From assembly GCA_964643965.1 (NCBI GenBank), contig CAZXVH010000037.1, positions 1 to 39,392 on the forward strand: a DNA stretch of 39,392 nucleotides. The letters are read 5' to 3'. Origin of the DNA: GCA-2746795 sp964643965. GTDB lineage: Bacteria > Chloroflexota > Anaerolineae > Promineifilales > Promineifilaceae. Positions 7,453 through 13,796 of the stretch are shown here, one piece after another (position 1 is the stretch's first letter; each line of letters opens with the position of its first letter). The notes below the pieces were generated by a model. That model did not search any database, was not told the DNA's origin, and was given only the letters and a program-made list of their open reading frames with translations. A program made the position numbers and the translations under genes.

Positions 7453-7730
7453 GGTAACGGCCGTTCCCACCCCAAGATTCAAGATTTTTCGTTGAGTTTT
7501 TGTAGGGAAACGGCCGTTTTGTTTGTCAGCACCAAATTATGAGGATAACGGCCGTTATTGGCTACATGGATTTAGAATGGAACGGATTGCGTCGCTCGGC
7601 TGACACTTTGGACATAGGCCGATTGGTAACGACCGTTTCGTCTGCCAGCGCTAAATTATGAGAGGAACGGCCGTTACCGCCCTAATGATTCAAGATTTGC
7701 CGCTGAGTTTTTGCATGGAAACGGCCGTTT
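7453..7730. repeat. AACGGCCGTT repeat block with one S3 unit
   Basis: Exact palindromes lie at 7456, 7509, 7547, 7666 and 7720, with an AACGACCGTT variant near 7628. The order is palindrome, S1, palindrome, S2, palindrome, S3 (about 7557-7627), variant palindrome, S2, palindrome, S1, palindrome, exactly the grammar of the main array. The 60 bases before it (7391-7452) hold no recognisable feature. Confidence 0.9.
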
Positions 7731-7761
7731 TCAATCATCCAAAATCACGCAGCAAAAAAGA

Positions 7762-7790
7762 TTGACAATACCCGACATTGTAAATACACT
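7762..7790 (+). promoter_or_regulatory. brnTA promoter with dyad, predicted leaderless start
   Basis: A consensus -35 TTGACA (7762-7767) and a -10 TACACT (7785-7790) are separated by exactly 17 bases. The brnT ATG lies 7 bases after the -10, where transcription should begin. A dyad TGTA-AA-TACA (7779-7788) overlaps the -10 and is a candidate operator for BrnA autoregulation. Confidence 0.65.
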
Positions 7791-7796
7791 GTAGTT

Positions 7797-8081
7797 ATGA
7801 AGCCAATTCGATTTACTTGGGATCCTGATAAGGAGACCTCCAATTTAAGCAAACATGGGGTCTCTTTCACAGAGGCAAAAAGTGTGTTTCTCGATGAAAA
7901 CGGTATCGAATTCTATGACGACGAACATTCAGAATGGGAAGATCGGTTTCTTCTTCTGGGATTCAGTACAAAATTGCGGCTTCTGATGATTTGCCATTGT
8001 TATCGTAGTGATGAAGGTATTATCCACATCATTTCTGCTCGAAAAGCAACAAATGAAGAAGCGAAATATTATAAAAGGTGA
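7797..8081 (+). CDS. brnT: BrnT family toxin
   Basis: A 94-aa protein. FTWDPDKETSNLSKHGVSFTEAKSVFLDE is the BrnT opening (W-D-x-x-K, N-x-x-K-H-G-V-x-F). EDRFLLLGFSTKLRLLMICHCY and IHIISARKATNEEAKYY match its later motifs. BrnT is a RelE-fold ribonuclease toxin, and the brnTA order (toxin first) is normal for the family. There is no room for a ribosome binding site between the -10 and the ATG, which suggests a leaderless transcript. The brnA gene starts 4 bases after the stop. Confidence 0.9.
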   Translation: MKPIRFTWDPDKETSNLSKHGVSFTEAKSVFLDENGIEFYDDEHSEWEDRFLLLGFSTKLRLLMICHCYRSDEGIIHIISARKATNEEAKYYKR

Positions 8082-8085
8082 GCAA

Positions 8086-8304
8086 ATGAGTGAAAATTAC
8101 GATCTCTCAAAAATGAAATCCAGACCAAACCCCTATGCAAAACAGCTCAAAAAACAGATCACTTTGCGTATGAATCCTGAAGTAATTGACTATTTCAAGG
8201 AAATGTCAGAGGAAACAGGTATTCCCTACCAAAGCCTCATGAATCTATACCTCAGCGACTGCATGAACGCCAATAGAAAATTGCAACTGTCTTGGCAATC
8301 TTGA
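8086..8304 (+). CDS. brnA: BrnA family antitoxin
   Basis: A 72-aa protein. NPYAKQLKKQITLRMNPEVIDYFKEMSEETGIPYQSLMNLYLSDCM has the ribbon-helix-helix layout of BrnA, with a basic beta strand (KQITLRM) followed by two helices. It binds BrnT and DNA. The ATG at 8086 was chosen because AAAGGTGAG lies just upstream; longer readings run back into brnT. Good initiation signals for the antitoxin contrast with the toxin gene, which has none. Confidence 0.88.
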   Translation: MSENYDLSKMKSRPNPYAKQLKKQITLRMNPEVIDYFKEMSEETGIPYQSLMNLYLSDCMNANRKLQLSWQS

Positions 8305-8337
8305 TTTTAGAAATATATTTCTTATCGTTCTGATATT

Positions 8338-8371
8338 CCCACTCTGAGCTTTTGCATGGAAACGGCCGTTT
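8338..8371. repeat. Single S1 fragment plus AACGGCCGTT
   Basis: The 3' end of spacer S1 (CTCTGAGCTTTTGCATGG) is followed by one exact palindrome at 8361. It is a minimal copy of the island repeat between brnA and the next module. Confidence 0.85.
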
Positions 8372-8425
8372 CCAACAATCAACTGAGAACAGTCACCTAA
8401 AGCCACCAGCACTTTCTCTAGCAAT

Positions 8426-8447
8426 AGCATGACTTCCATGCTATGAT
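8426..8447 (+). promoter_or_regulatory. higBA-1 extended -10 promoter with dyad operator
   Basis: TATGAT (8442-8447) preceded by TGC forms an extended -10; the -35 is poor. A perfect dyad AGCATG-ACTTC-CATGCT (8426-8442) touches the -10 and is a likely HigA operator. The higB ATG at 8454 lies 6 bases after the -10, so the toxin message is again predicted to be leaderless. Confidence 0.6.
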
Positions 8448-8453
8448 ATAAAC

Positions 8454-8747
8454 ATGATTCGGTCTTTCAAAAATCAAGGCACAGAAGACATTTTCAATGG
8501 CCTTAATTCCAAGTTTGCTCGCCGAACTTGTCCGAAATCTATATGGCGGGTCGCTTCCCGAAAACTAGACCAGCTTGATTCAGTCGAATCATTGCCCGAG
8601 CTGAGGTTGCCACCAGGAAATCAATTGGAGATGCTCAGTGGCGACCGTGCCGGACAGCATAGCATTCGCCTCAATAACCAGTACCGCATCTGCTTTGTTT
8701 GGCAGGATAATGAACCAGACGAAGTGGAAATTGTGGATTACCATTAG
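8454..8747 (+). CDS. higB: HigB toxin (first copy)
   Basis: A 97-aa RelE-superfamily protein. It has the HigB features IRSFKNQGTEDIFNG, KSIWRVASRKLDQLD, LRLPPGNQLEMLSGDRAGQHSIRLNNQYRICF and a VEIVDYH ending. HigB toxins cleave mRNA on the ribosome. The toxin-first order is typical of higBA. The start has no ribosome binding site and sits at the predicted transcript start. Confidence 0.9.
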   Translation: MIRSFKNQGTEDIFNGLNSKFARRTCPKSIWRVASRKLDQLDSVESLPELRLPPGNQLEMLSGDRAGQHSIRLNNQYRICFVWQDNEPDEVEIVDYH

Positions 8748-8774
8748 GCGACACGCCTGGAATGGAGAATAAAG

Positions 8775-9110
8775 ATGGTTCGCGTACCTACTAACCGAGT
8801 TCCTACCCACCCAGGGGAGATGTTACTGGAAGAATTCCTGACCCCGATGGGCTTAAGTCAGCGTGACTTAGCTGATAGTATTCATGTACCGTATCAAAGA
8901 ATCAACGAAATTATCAATGGGCGACGTGGGATAACGCCAAGTACAGCCTTGCGGCTGGCAAAGTATTTTGGCGTCTCCGCTGGCTTTTGGATGAATCTGC
9001 AACTACGTTGGGATTTGTACCATGCCCAGAAATCTGAAGCACGGTCATTGGAAACAATTCAGCCATATCAGGTGGCCTCAGGTGGCAGCACAATCGCCCA
9101 GCGCAGCTAG
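8775..9110 (+). CDS. higA: HigA antitoxin (first copy), XRE helix-turn-helix
   Basis: A 111-aa protein. NRVPTHPGEMLLEEFLTPMGLSQRDLADSIHVPYQRINEIINGRRGITPSTALRLAKYFGVSAGFWMNLQ is the full HigA/VapI HTH domain, with an extra tail of about 30 aa. It should bind HigB and repress the dyad upstream of higB. GGAG lies 7 bases before the ATG. The spacing after higB is 27 bases, so the operon is bicistronic. Confidence 0.92.
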   Translation: MVRVPTNRVPTHPGEMLLEEFLTPMGLSQRDLADSIHVPYQRINEIINGRRGITPSTALRLAKYFGVSAGFWMNLQLRWDLYHAQKSEARSLETIQPYQVASGGSTIAQRS

Positions 9111-9198
9111 TAGGTTCATACTCCTGAACGTGCTACACCTCATTTTTCAGCGCTAAACTTTGAGGATAAGAAGCGGTCAACAAATCCCCGCCTTTCTC

Positions 9199-9227
9199 TT
9201 GTATCCGATAGCAGATTTCGCTATCAT
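9199..9227 (+). promoter_or_regulatory. hicAB promoter with dyad operator, predicted leaderless GTG start
   Basis: TTGTAT (9199-9204) and TATCAT (9222-9227) have a 17-base spacer. A perfect dyad GATAGC-AGATTTC-GCTATC (9207-9225) occupies the spacer and overlaps the -10, an ideal repressor site for HicB. The GTG at 9235 is 7 bases past the -10. A truncated S2 repeat (CAGCGCTAAA, GAGGATA) lies at 9149-9168. Confidence 0.55.
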
Positions 9228-9234
9228 TGCTGGT

Positions 9235-9489
9235 GTGAATAAACGACACCAAAAGACCCTTGAGACCTTATTCAAAAAGCCAGCTCCAACTTCTTTGGAA
9301 TGGAGCAGCATCGAAGCGCTTTTTCTCGCTATGGGCGCCCATGTCATTGAAGATCGAAGGTCACGAGTTCGCTTCGAGTTAAACGGCGTCATCGCCACAT
9401 TCCATCGTCCCCATCCCCAAAAGGAAGCAAAACCATATCAAATTCGTGATGCACGACGTTTTTTGGAGCAAGCAGGAATTCAGCCATGA
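9235..9489 (+). CDS. hicA: HicA-type toxin
   Basis: An 84-aa protein from GTG. NKRHQKTLETLFKKPAPTSLEWSSIEALFLAMGAHVIEDRRSRVRFELNGVIATFHRPHPQKEAKPYQIRDARRFLEQAGI has the HicA dsRBD-like order, with the catalytic His in FHRPHP. HicA cleaves mRNA. The GTG at 9235 was preferred because homologues start at this point and because it coincides with the predicted transcript start. A TTG at 9160 would add 25 residues that do not look like protein. The gene overlaps hicB by four bases. Confidence 0.85.
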   Translation: MNKRHQKTLETLFKKPAPTSLEWSSIEALFLAMGAHVIEDRRSRVRFELNGVIATFHRPHPQKEAKPYQIRDARRFLEQAGIQP

Positions 9490-9818
9490 ATACAATGATT
9501 TATAAAGGATACGCCGCTCAAATTGAATACAGCGATGAGGATCAAGGCTTTATCGGCCACATCGCTGGCATAAAAGATGTGGTGGGTTTTTACGGAGAGT
9601 CTGTTTCAGAACTGCGTGCGGCTTTTGAGGAAGCTGTTGACGATTATTTAGAGACTTGCGCCAAGCTGAATCGTTCACCGCAAAGAGTTTATTCCGGGAA
9701 GCTAATGCTGCGCATACCCCCTGAAATTCATGCGGCGGTGGCTATTGCCGCAGAAGTAAGTGGCAAAAGCATCAATCAATGGGCAACGGAAAAGTTTGCA
9801 GACGCTGTGCAGCCTTAA
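9486..9818 (+). CDS. hicB: HicB-type antitoxin
   Basis: A 110-aa protein. Residues 1-60 (YKGYAAQIEYSDEDQGFIGHIAGIKDVVGFYGESVSELRAAFEEAVDDYLE) form the partial RNase H-like fold of HicB. Residues about 70-105 (SGKLMLRIPPEIHAAVAIAAEVSGKSINQWATEKF) form an Arc-type ribbon-helix-helix DNA-binding domain. It neutralises HicA and probably binds the dyad upstream of hicA. It overlaps hicA by four bases, and AGGAATT provides a ribosome site inside hicA. Confidence 0.92.
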   Translation: MNTMIYKGYAAQIEYSDEDQGFIGHIAGIKDVVGFYGESVSELRAAFEEAVDDYLETCAKLNRSPQRVYSGKLMLRIPPEIHAAVAIAAEVSGKSINQWATEKFADAVQP

Positions 9819-9833
9819 AAAGAGGCGGGTGAA

Positions 9834-9867
9834 ACTTTGGAGAAAGGCAGATTGGAAACGGCCGTTT
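9834..9867. repeat. Decayed S3 end plus AACGGCCGTT
   Basis: GAAACTTTGGAGAAAGGCAG then ATTGG matches the 3' end of spacer S3 with small changes and leads into an exact palindrome at 9857. It shows the island repeat between hicB and the next module. Confidence 0.8.
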
Positions 9868-9892
9868 GCTGCCAGACATATCGGTAAAGCAA

Positions 9893-9956
9893 TTGGTAAA
9901 AAAAGGGTGAAATGCTACAATGGTTATACCGTTAACCAAAAGGAAGGTATAACCAT
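9893..9956 (+). promoter_or_regulatory. mazEF-like promoter and long inverted-repeat operator
   Basis: TTGGTA (9893-9898) and TACAAT (9916-9921) are 17 bases apart. A perfect 11-bp inverted repeat, ATGGTTATACC (9920-9930) and GGTATAACCAT (9946-9956), starts on the -10 and ends on the base before the ATG. The ribosome site AAAGGAAGG lies in the 15-base loop. It can act as a two-site operator for the RHH antitoxin or as an mRNA hairpin presenting the ribosome site. Confidence 0.65.
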
Positions 9957-10214
9957 ATGGCAACCACCATTAAAACAGCTATCTCCATCCAAAAACCGCT
10001 TTTTGAAGAAGCCAATGAATTGGCACAAGAATTGAATATCTCTCGAAGCCATTTGTTTGCGCTTGCCATTGAAAAATACATCGCGAACTACCAAAACCAG
10101 AATCTACTCGATAAACTAAATCAGGCATATGACGATCAAGATGATCCCAATGAGACACAACGCCTAGCCAAAATGAGCAAACGACAACGAGTGCAACTGG
10201 AGGGGGAGTGGTGA
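9957..10214 (+). CDS. Ribbon-helix-helix antitoxin of a MazEF-like pair
   Basis: An 85-aa protein. TTIKTAISIQKPLFEEANELAQELNISRSHLFALAIEKYIANYQNQ is a CopG/MetJ-type ribbon-helix-helix DNA-binding domain (residues about 3-48). The acidic tail (QAYDDQDDPNE) is the probable toxin-wrapping region. It overlaps the MazF-like gene by 7 bases. The large perfect inverted repeat just upstream is its likely operator. Confidence 0.88.
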   Translation: MATTIKTAISIQKPLFEEANELAQELNISRSHLFALAIEKYIANYQNQNLLDKLNQAYDDQDDPNETQRLAKMSKRQRVQLEGEW

Positions 10215-10564
10215 TCCATCAAGGTGATATATTTTGGGTTGAATTAGATGAACCCACTGGTTCAGAACCGGGCTACCACCATCCCCATGTGGTCATACAA
10301 AACAATATTTTCAATCGCAGCAGAATAAATACCGTTGTTGTTTGTGCATTGACATCCAATCTAAAAAGAGCGCAGGCGCCAGGAAATGTATTGTTAGAAA
10401 AGGGAGAAGCGGACTTACCAAAACAAAGTGTGGTCGTGGTATCTCAGATTTTTACGGTAGATAAGACTCAACTGGAAACCTACATTGGTAAGTTATCTCA
10501 GCAGCGCATAATCCAAATTCTTGAGGGCATCCGCTTGTTGACTGAGCCACGTGATATTGAATAA
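10208..10564 (+). CDS. mazF: MazF/PemK family endoribonuclease toxin
   Basis: A 118-aa protein. IHQGDIFWVELDEPTGSEPGYHHPHVVIQNNIFNRSRINTVVVCALTSNLKRAQAPGNVLLEKGEADLPKQSVVVVSQIFTVDKTQL follows the CcdB/PemK-fold order. It has the G-D-I-F-W-V opening, the P-H-V-V-I-Q strand, the T-S-N-L segment and the K-Q-S-V-V-V-V-S-Q-I core. MazF cuts single-stranded RNA at short sequences. Two consecutive GTG codons can start it (10208 or 10211). Confidence 0.9.
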   Translation: MVIHQGDIFWVELDEPTGSEPGYHHPHVVIQNNIFNRSRINTVVVCALTSNLKRAQAPGNVLLEKGEADLPKQSVVVVSQIFTVDKTQLETYIGKLSQQRIIQILEGIRLLTEPRDIE

Positions 10565-10590
10565 GGCAAAATAAAGTACATCGCAATGGG

Positions 10591-10620
10591 AACGGCCGTT
10601 CCCACCCCAAGATTTAAGAT
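10591..10620. repeat. Single AACGGCCGTT plus S1 start
   Basis: One exact palindrome at 10591 is followed by CCCACCCCAAGATTTAAGAT, the 5' end of spacer S1. It lies just before the promoter of the second higBA operon. Confidence 0.88.
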
Positions 10621-10632
10621 TCTCTAAGGTTG

Positions 10633-10661
10633 TTTACACGGTATCCGTGAAGATGTACAAT
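10633..10661 (+). promoter_or_regulatory. higBA-2 promoter with perfect palindromic operator, predicted leaderless
   Basis: TTTACA (10633-10638) and TACAAT (10656-10661) are exactly 17 bases apart. A perfect dyad CACGG-TAT-CCGTG (10637-10649) fills the spacer and touches the -35. The higB ATG at 10669 lies 7 bases after the -10, at the expected transcript start, with no ribosome site. Confidence 0.7.
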
Positions 10662-10668
10662 CGTCAAT

Positions 10669-10959
10669 ATGATTGTCTCTTTCGCTGATGAAGCTACAGC
10701 CGACCTGTATCATGGACGCCGCACCAGTCGGGTTCGCCGATTTCCTCATGATATTTTGCATGGTGCTTTGGTTAGATTGGACGTTATCAATACAGCGCAG
10801 AACTTGATGGATTTGAGTTCCCCGCCCGGTAATCGTCTTGAAGCTCTGCATGATGATTGGACGGGCTTTCACAGTATTCGGATTAACAGACAATGGCGAA
10901 TCGTTTTCCGTTGGGAGAATGGAAACGCTTATGAAGTTCAGATAATAGATTATCATTGA
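10669..10959 (+). CDS. higB: HigB toxin (second copy)
   Basis: A 96-aa HigB. IVSFADEATADLYHGRRTSRVRRFPHDI, LVRLDVINTAQNLMDLSSPPGNRLEALHDDWTGFHSIRINRQWRIVFRW and a YEVQIIDYH ending are all typical. It is clearly diverged from the copy at 8454, so the two are not a recent duplication. Its stop overlaps the region that carries the ribosome site of the antitoxin gene. Confidence 0.92.
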   Translation: MIVSFADEATADLYHGRRTSRVRRFPHDILHGALVRLDVINTAQNLMDLSSPPGNRLEALHDDWTGFHSIRINRQWRIVFRWENGNAYEVQIIDYH

Positions 10960-10970
10960 AGGTGGAAAAA

Positions 10971-11258
10971 ATGATTCCAGAAAATCGCATTCCTACTCAT
11001 CCCGGGGTTGTACTCGAAGAAGAGTTTTTAATTCCTTTGAACCTTACACAAGTAGCTCTAGCCAAACATTTAGGAGTTTCCACACAAAGGATCAATGAGC
11101 TAGTTCGTGGCAAGCGAGGCGTTACTCCTGAAACAGCCTGGCTGCTCGCTGGCGCTTTTGGCACAACACCGCAATTCTGGCTCAATTTGCAGAGCAACTA
11201 CGATTTGGCCACGAACAGACCCAAACAGCCCATCCAACCATTGGCTTTGACCGCCTAA
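10971..11258 (+). CDS. higA: HigA antitoxin (second copy), XRE helix-turn-helix
   Basis: A 95-aa protein. IPENRIPTHPGVVLEEEFLIPLNLTQVALAKHLGVSTQRINELVRGKRGVTPETAWLLAGAFGTTPQFWLNLQ is the HigA HTH domain. The ATG at 10971 has AAGGTGG 5-6 bases upstream and is preferred to the TTG at 10956 that overlaps the higB stop. It probably represses the CACGG/CCGTG dyad upstream of higB. Confidence 0.92.
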   Translation: MIPENRIPTHPGVVLEEEFLIPLNLTQVALAKHLGVSTQRINELVRGKRGVTPETAWLLAGAFGTTPQFWLNLQSNYDLATNRPKQPIQPLALTA

Positions 11259-11318
11259 CTTGCCTTTCATTTGACGTTGGCGCGATGCCGCAAACAGCAT
11301 CCACACTACTCCCCTTTT

Positions 11319-11471
11319 ACCAGCGCTAAACTGTGAGGATAACGGCCGTTATTGACCACATGGATTTGGAATGGAATGGATTGTGCCGTTCGACGAACAC
11401 TTTGGACATAGGTAGATTGGGAACGGCCGTTTGCTGCCAACATCGAACTGTGAGGATAACGGCCGTTCCCG
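11319..11471. repeat. AACGGCCGTT repeat block with one S3 unit
   Basis: An S2 fragment (CCAGCGCTAAACTGTGAGGAT) leads to a palindrome at 11341, then S3 (about 11351-11421), a palindrome at 11422, a shortened S2 and a palindrome near 11459. Just before it, 11259-11318 contains nothing recognisable. Confidence 0.9.
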
Positions 11472-11515
11472 AGCTTAGCTACCTTGATGTGCGTCAGGCA
11501 GTTAAGTGGCTCAAA

Positions 11516-11524
11516 TGTTACAAT
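11516..11524 (+). promoter_or_regulatory. Possible extended -10 for the zinc-finger/reductase operon
   Basis: TGT followed by TACAAT (11519-11524) is an extended -10 lacking a clear -35. The ribosome site GGAGGTG (11532-11538) and the ATG at 11544 follow at normal distances, so this operon would have a short leader. Confidence 0.4.
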
Positions 11525-11543
11525 CATGCGTGGAGGTGCGAAA

Positions 11544-11810
11544 ATGAATTGCATACATCTTAACCAAATCAGGGAAGTTACGCCGAGCGCGGACGGATGC
11601 CAGGAATGCTTGCAGCTTGGTGATAATTGGGTGCATCTGCGGCTGTGTAAAGTTTGCGGCCACGTCGGTTGCTGCGACGATTCCAAAAACAAGCACGCCA
11701 CCAAACATTTTCACGCCACACAGCACCCGATTATCCAATCGTTCGAGCCAGGCGAAAATTGGGGTTATTGTTACGTGGACGATTTGTTTATGGAAGAGTT
11801 GCCGGCATGA
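11544..11810 (+). CDS. UBP-type zinc finger protein
   Basis: An 88-aa protein: MNCIHLNQIREVTPSADGCQECLQLGDNWVHLRLCKVCGHVGCCDDSKNKHATKHFHATQHPIIQSFEPGENWGYCYVDD. The ordered Cys and His residues (C-x-H, C-x-x-C, C-x-x-C-G-x-x-G-C-C, H-x-x-x-H, H-x-x-x-x-H-P) match the ZnF-UBP domain, which in eukaryotes binds the ubiquitin C-terminus. Bacterial stand-alone versions are known, of unclear role. It overlaps the next gene by four bases (ATGA), so it is translationally coupled to a reductase-like fusion and probably works with it. Confidence 0.88.
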   Translation: MNCIHLNQIREVTPSADGCQECLQLGDNWVHLRLCKVCGHVGCCDDSKNKHATKHFHATQHPIIQSFEPGENWGYCYVDDLFMEELPA

Positions 11811-13504
11811 GCGAACCCGAAAATCAACGCGACGCTGGCGAGCGTGAACGGCGCAACGCAGAATATAAGCGTAATTATCCAACGGCGTTTCCCCGTTTGG
11901 ATGAAAAGCAACTGGCAACTATCGAAGAGTTTGCCCAGCGCAAAACTTATCGTAATGGCGAGTATTTGCTTCGAGCGGGCGATACCGAATTCAAATTCCA
12001 CGTCATTAGAACGGGGCGCGTCGAAATCGTTGACCGCTCATCGGGCGTGGTACACACGGTTCTGGTTCATGAACCCGGCGAATTTACCGGCGACTTAGCA
12101 AATTTAGCGGGCCGCGCTTCCAATGTGGATGCGGTTGCGTTGGGCGATGTTGATGTGTACGAAATTTCCAAGTCGAACTTTCAGCAGATTATCAGCGAAC
12201 GGCCCAATCTTAGCGACTTGATTTTGCAAACCTTCATCGCACGTTCGGGTGCGCTGGTGGGGCGCGAAGGTTTCACCGGCCTGCGCGTCATTGGTTCGCA
12301 GTACTCGCGGGACACTTTTCGCATCCGCGATTTTCTGTCCAAAAACAGCGTGCTGTATACCTGGGTCAACGTCGAAACCGACACTCAGGCCGGCGTGCTG
12401 CTGGAACAGCTCCAGATTCGACCCGAAGAAACCCCGATCGTGAGCTACGCCGACGATTGGATGTTGCGCAACCCGACCAACAGTGAACTGGCGGAAAAAG
12501 TCGGCCTCAAAAGCGTTACCAGCGTCGATACGCTGTATGATCTGGCGATTGTCGGTGGCGGCCCGGCAGGTTTGGCGGCGGCGGTGTACGGCGCGTCTGA
12601 AGGGCTCAATACGATCGTCCTGGAACGCATCGCGCCCGGCGGGCAGGCAGTAGGCAGCGCAAGAATCGAAAACTATCTCGGCTTTCCTACCGGCTTATCC
12701 GGCGCCGAACTCGCTGAACGCGCTACCCTGCAAGCTCAGAAATTTGGCGCCCAGCTTTCGACGCCCGCGCAAGTGACGAAGCTGCATTTCGAGGGCAAGT
12801 TTCCGGTGCTGGAACTCGAAGGCGGCGAGATGATTACCGCCAAAGCCTTACTAATCGCCAGCGGCGCGAATTATCGCAAGTTGGCGGTTTTGGGGCGCGA
12901 GCGTTTCGACGGCGCGGGCGTGTATTATGCAGCCACGCCCATGGAGGCCAAGATGTGCGCCGGCGGACAGGTGGCTGTGGTCGGCGGCGGCAATTCGGCG
13001 GGGCAGGCAGCGATCTTTTTGTCCGAGCACGTGCGCCAGGTTTTCCTGCTGATTCGCGGCGATAATCTGCCTCAAACTATGTCGCACTACCTGCTGCAAC
13101 GCATCGAAGAAACTCCCAATATCAAGGTTTTAACCCACACCGAAATCTCTCAGATGCATGGAGATACGCATCTGGAAAAGGTCGAACTGATCAATAATCG
13201 CAGCGGCGAAAAACGCGATCTGCCCGTCGCCGCCGTGTTTTCGTTCATCGGCGCGAGACCATGGACGGATTGGCTGCCCGCTGAAATCGAAACCGATAAA
13301 AATGGTTTCGTCTGCACCGGCCTGCAAGTCGCCCACTCCCCCCAGTGGAATTTGAGCCGCCAGCCGTTTTTTCTGGAAACCAGCCGCGCTGGCGTTTTCG
13401 CGGCGGGCGATGTGCGCGCCGCTTCCGTCAAGCGCGTCGCCTCGGCGGTCGGTGAAGGCTCGATGGCCGTGCAATTCGTGCATGAATATCTCAAAGAAAT
13501 TTGA
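11807..13504 (+). CDS. cNMP-binding domain fused to a thioredoxin-reductase-like flavoprotein lacking the CxxC
   Basis: A 565-aa protein. Residues about 30-145 form a Crp-type cyclic-nucleotide-binding domain (GEYLLRAGD, EFTGDLANLAGR). Residues about 158-235 resemble a glutaredoxin/thioredoxin-fold segment (LRVIGSQYSRDTFRIRDFL) with no Cys pair. The rest is a thioredoxin-reductase fold: FAD motif VGGGPAGLAAAVYGA (249-263), GGQ, ENYLGFP, NADPH motif VVGGGNSAGQAA (391-402) and a C-terminal AAGDVR. In classical enzymes the redox motif is CATC; here the matching stretch is A-A-T-P at 375-378, so both cysteines are gone and thioredoxin reduction in the usual way is unlikely. The start is the ATG at 11807 overlapping the zinc-finger gene; the frame is open further upstream but would run through that gene. 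Confidence 0.9.
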   Translation: MSEPENQRDAGERERRNAEYKRNYPTAFPRLDEKQLATIEEFAQRKTYRNGEYLLRAGDTEFKFHVIRTGRVEIVDRSSGVVHTVLVHEPGEFTGDLANLAGRASNVDAVALGDVDVYEISKSNFQQIISERPNLSDLILQTFIARSGALVGREGFTGLRVIGSQYSRDTFRIRDFLSKNSVLYTWVNVETDTQAGVLLEQLQIRPEETPIVSYADDWMLRNPTNSELAEKVGLKSVTSVDTLYDLAIVGGGPAGLAAAVYGASEGLNTIVLERIAPGGQAVGSARIENYLGFPTGLSGAELAERATLQAQKFGAQLSTPAQVTKLHFEGKFPVLELEGGEMITAKALLIASGANYRKLAVLGRERFDGAGVYYAATPMEAKMCAGGQVAVVGGGNSAGQAAIFLSEHVRQVFLLIRGDNLPQTMSHYLLQRIEETPNIKVLTHTEISQMHGDTHLEKVELINNRSGEKRDLPVAAVFSFIGARPWTDWLPAEIETDKNGFVCTGLQVAHSPQWNLSRQPFFLETSRAGVFAAGDVRAASVKRVASAVGEGSMAVQFVHEYLKEI

Positions 13505-13639
13505 GCAACCTTTGAAATTTCTTTATAAAAAGGATTGCGACGTTCTAACACCAGCCTGACAAGGCGCTGTAGGCGGCATATGGGCTTGTCATTGCGCCAT
13601 TGTAATCCACCTCAATAGTCTCCTTATCCGAGCCACCCC

Positions 13640-13796
13640 CTTTTCGCCAGCACCACATTATGGGGAGAACGGCCGTTATCGGCTACACAGATTTGGAAAG
13701 GAATGGATTGTGCCGTTCGACTAATACTTTGGACATAGGGAGGGTGAAAACGGCCGTTTCGTTTGCCAGCGCTAAATTATGGGGGAACGGCCGTAC
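13640..13796. repeat. AACGGCCGTT repeat block between convergent genes
   Basis: An S2 fragment (CGCCAGCACCACATTATGGGG) is followed by a palindrome at 13668, S3 (about 13678-13748), a palindrome at 13749, S2 (TTTGCCAGCGCTAAATTATG) and a final half-changed palindrome AACGGCCGTA that ends two bases before the relE stop codon. The preceding 13505-13639 holds no gene; it contains a weak stem TGACAAG/CTTGTCA (13557-13563 and 13585-13591) without a T tract. Confidence 0.88.

Noticed and set aside
9160..9234. TTG start extending HicA by 25 residues
   Set aside because: The extension covers a truncated S2 repeat and the proposed promoter; HicA homologues start at the GTG at 9235.
11250..11282. Second attC-like pair GCCTAAC / GTTGGCG after higA-2
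   Set aside because: Only about 30 bp long, the right core breaks the GTTRRR rule and no inner stem exists.
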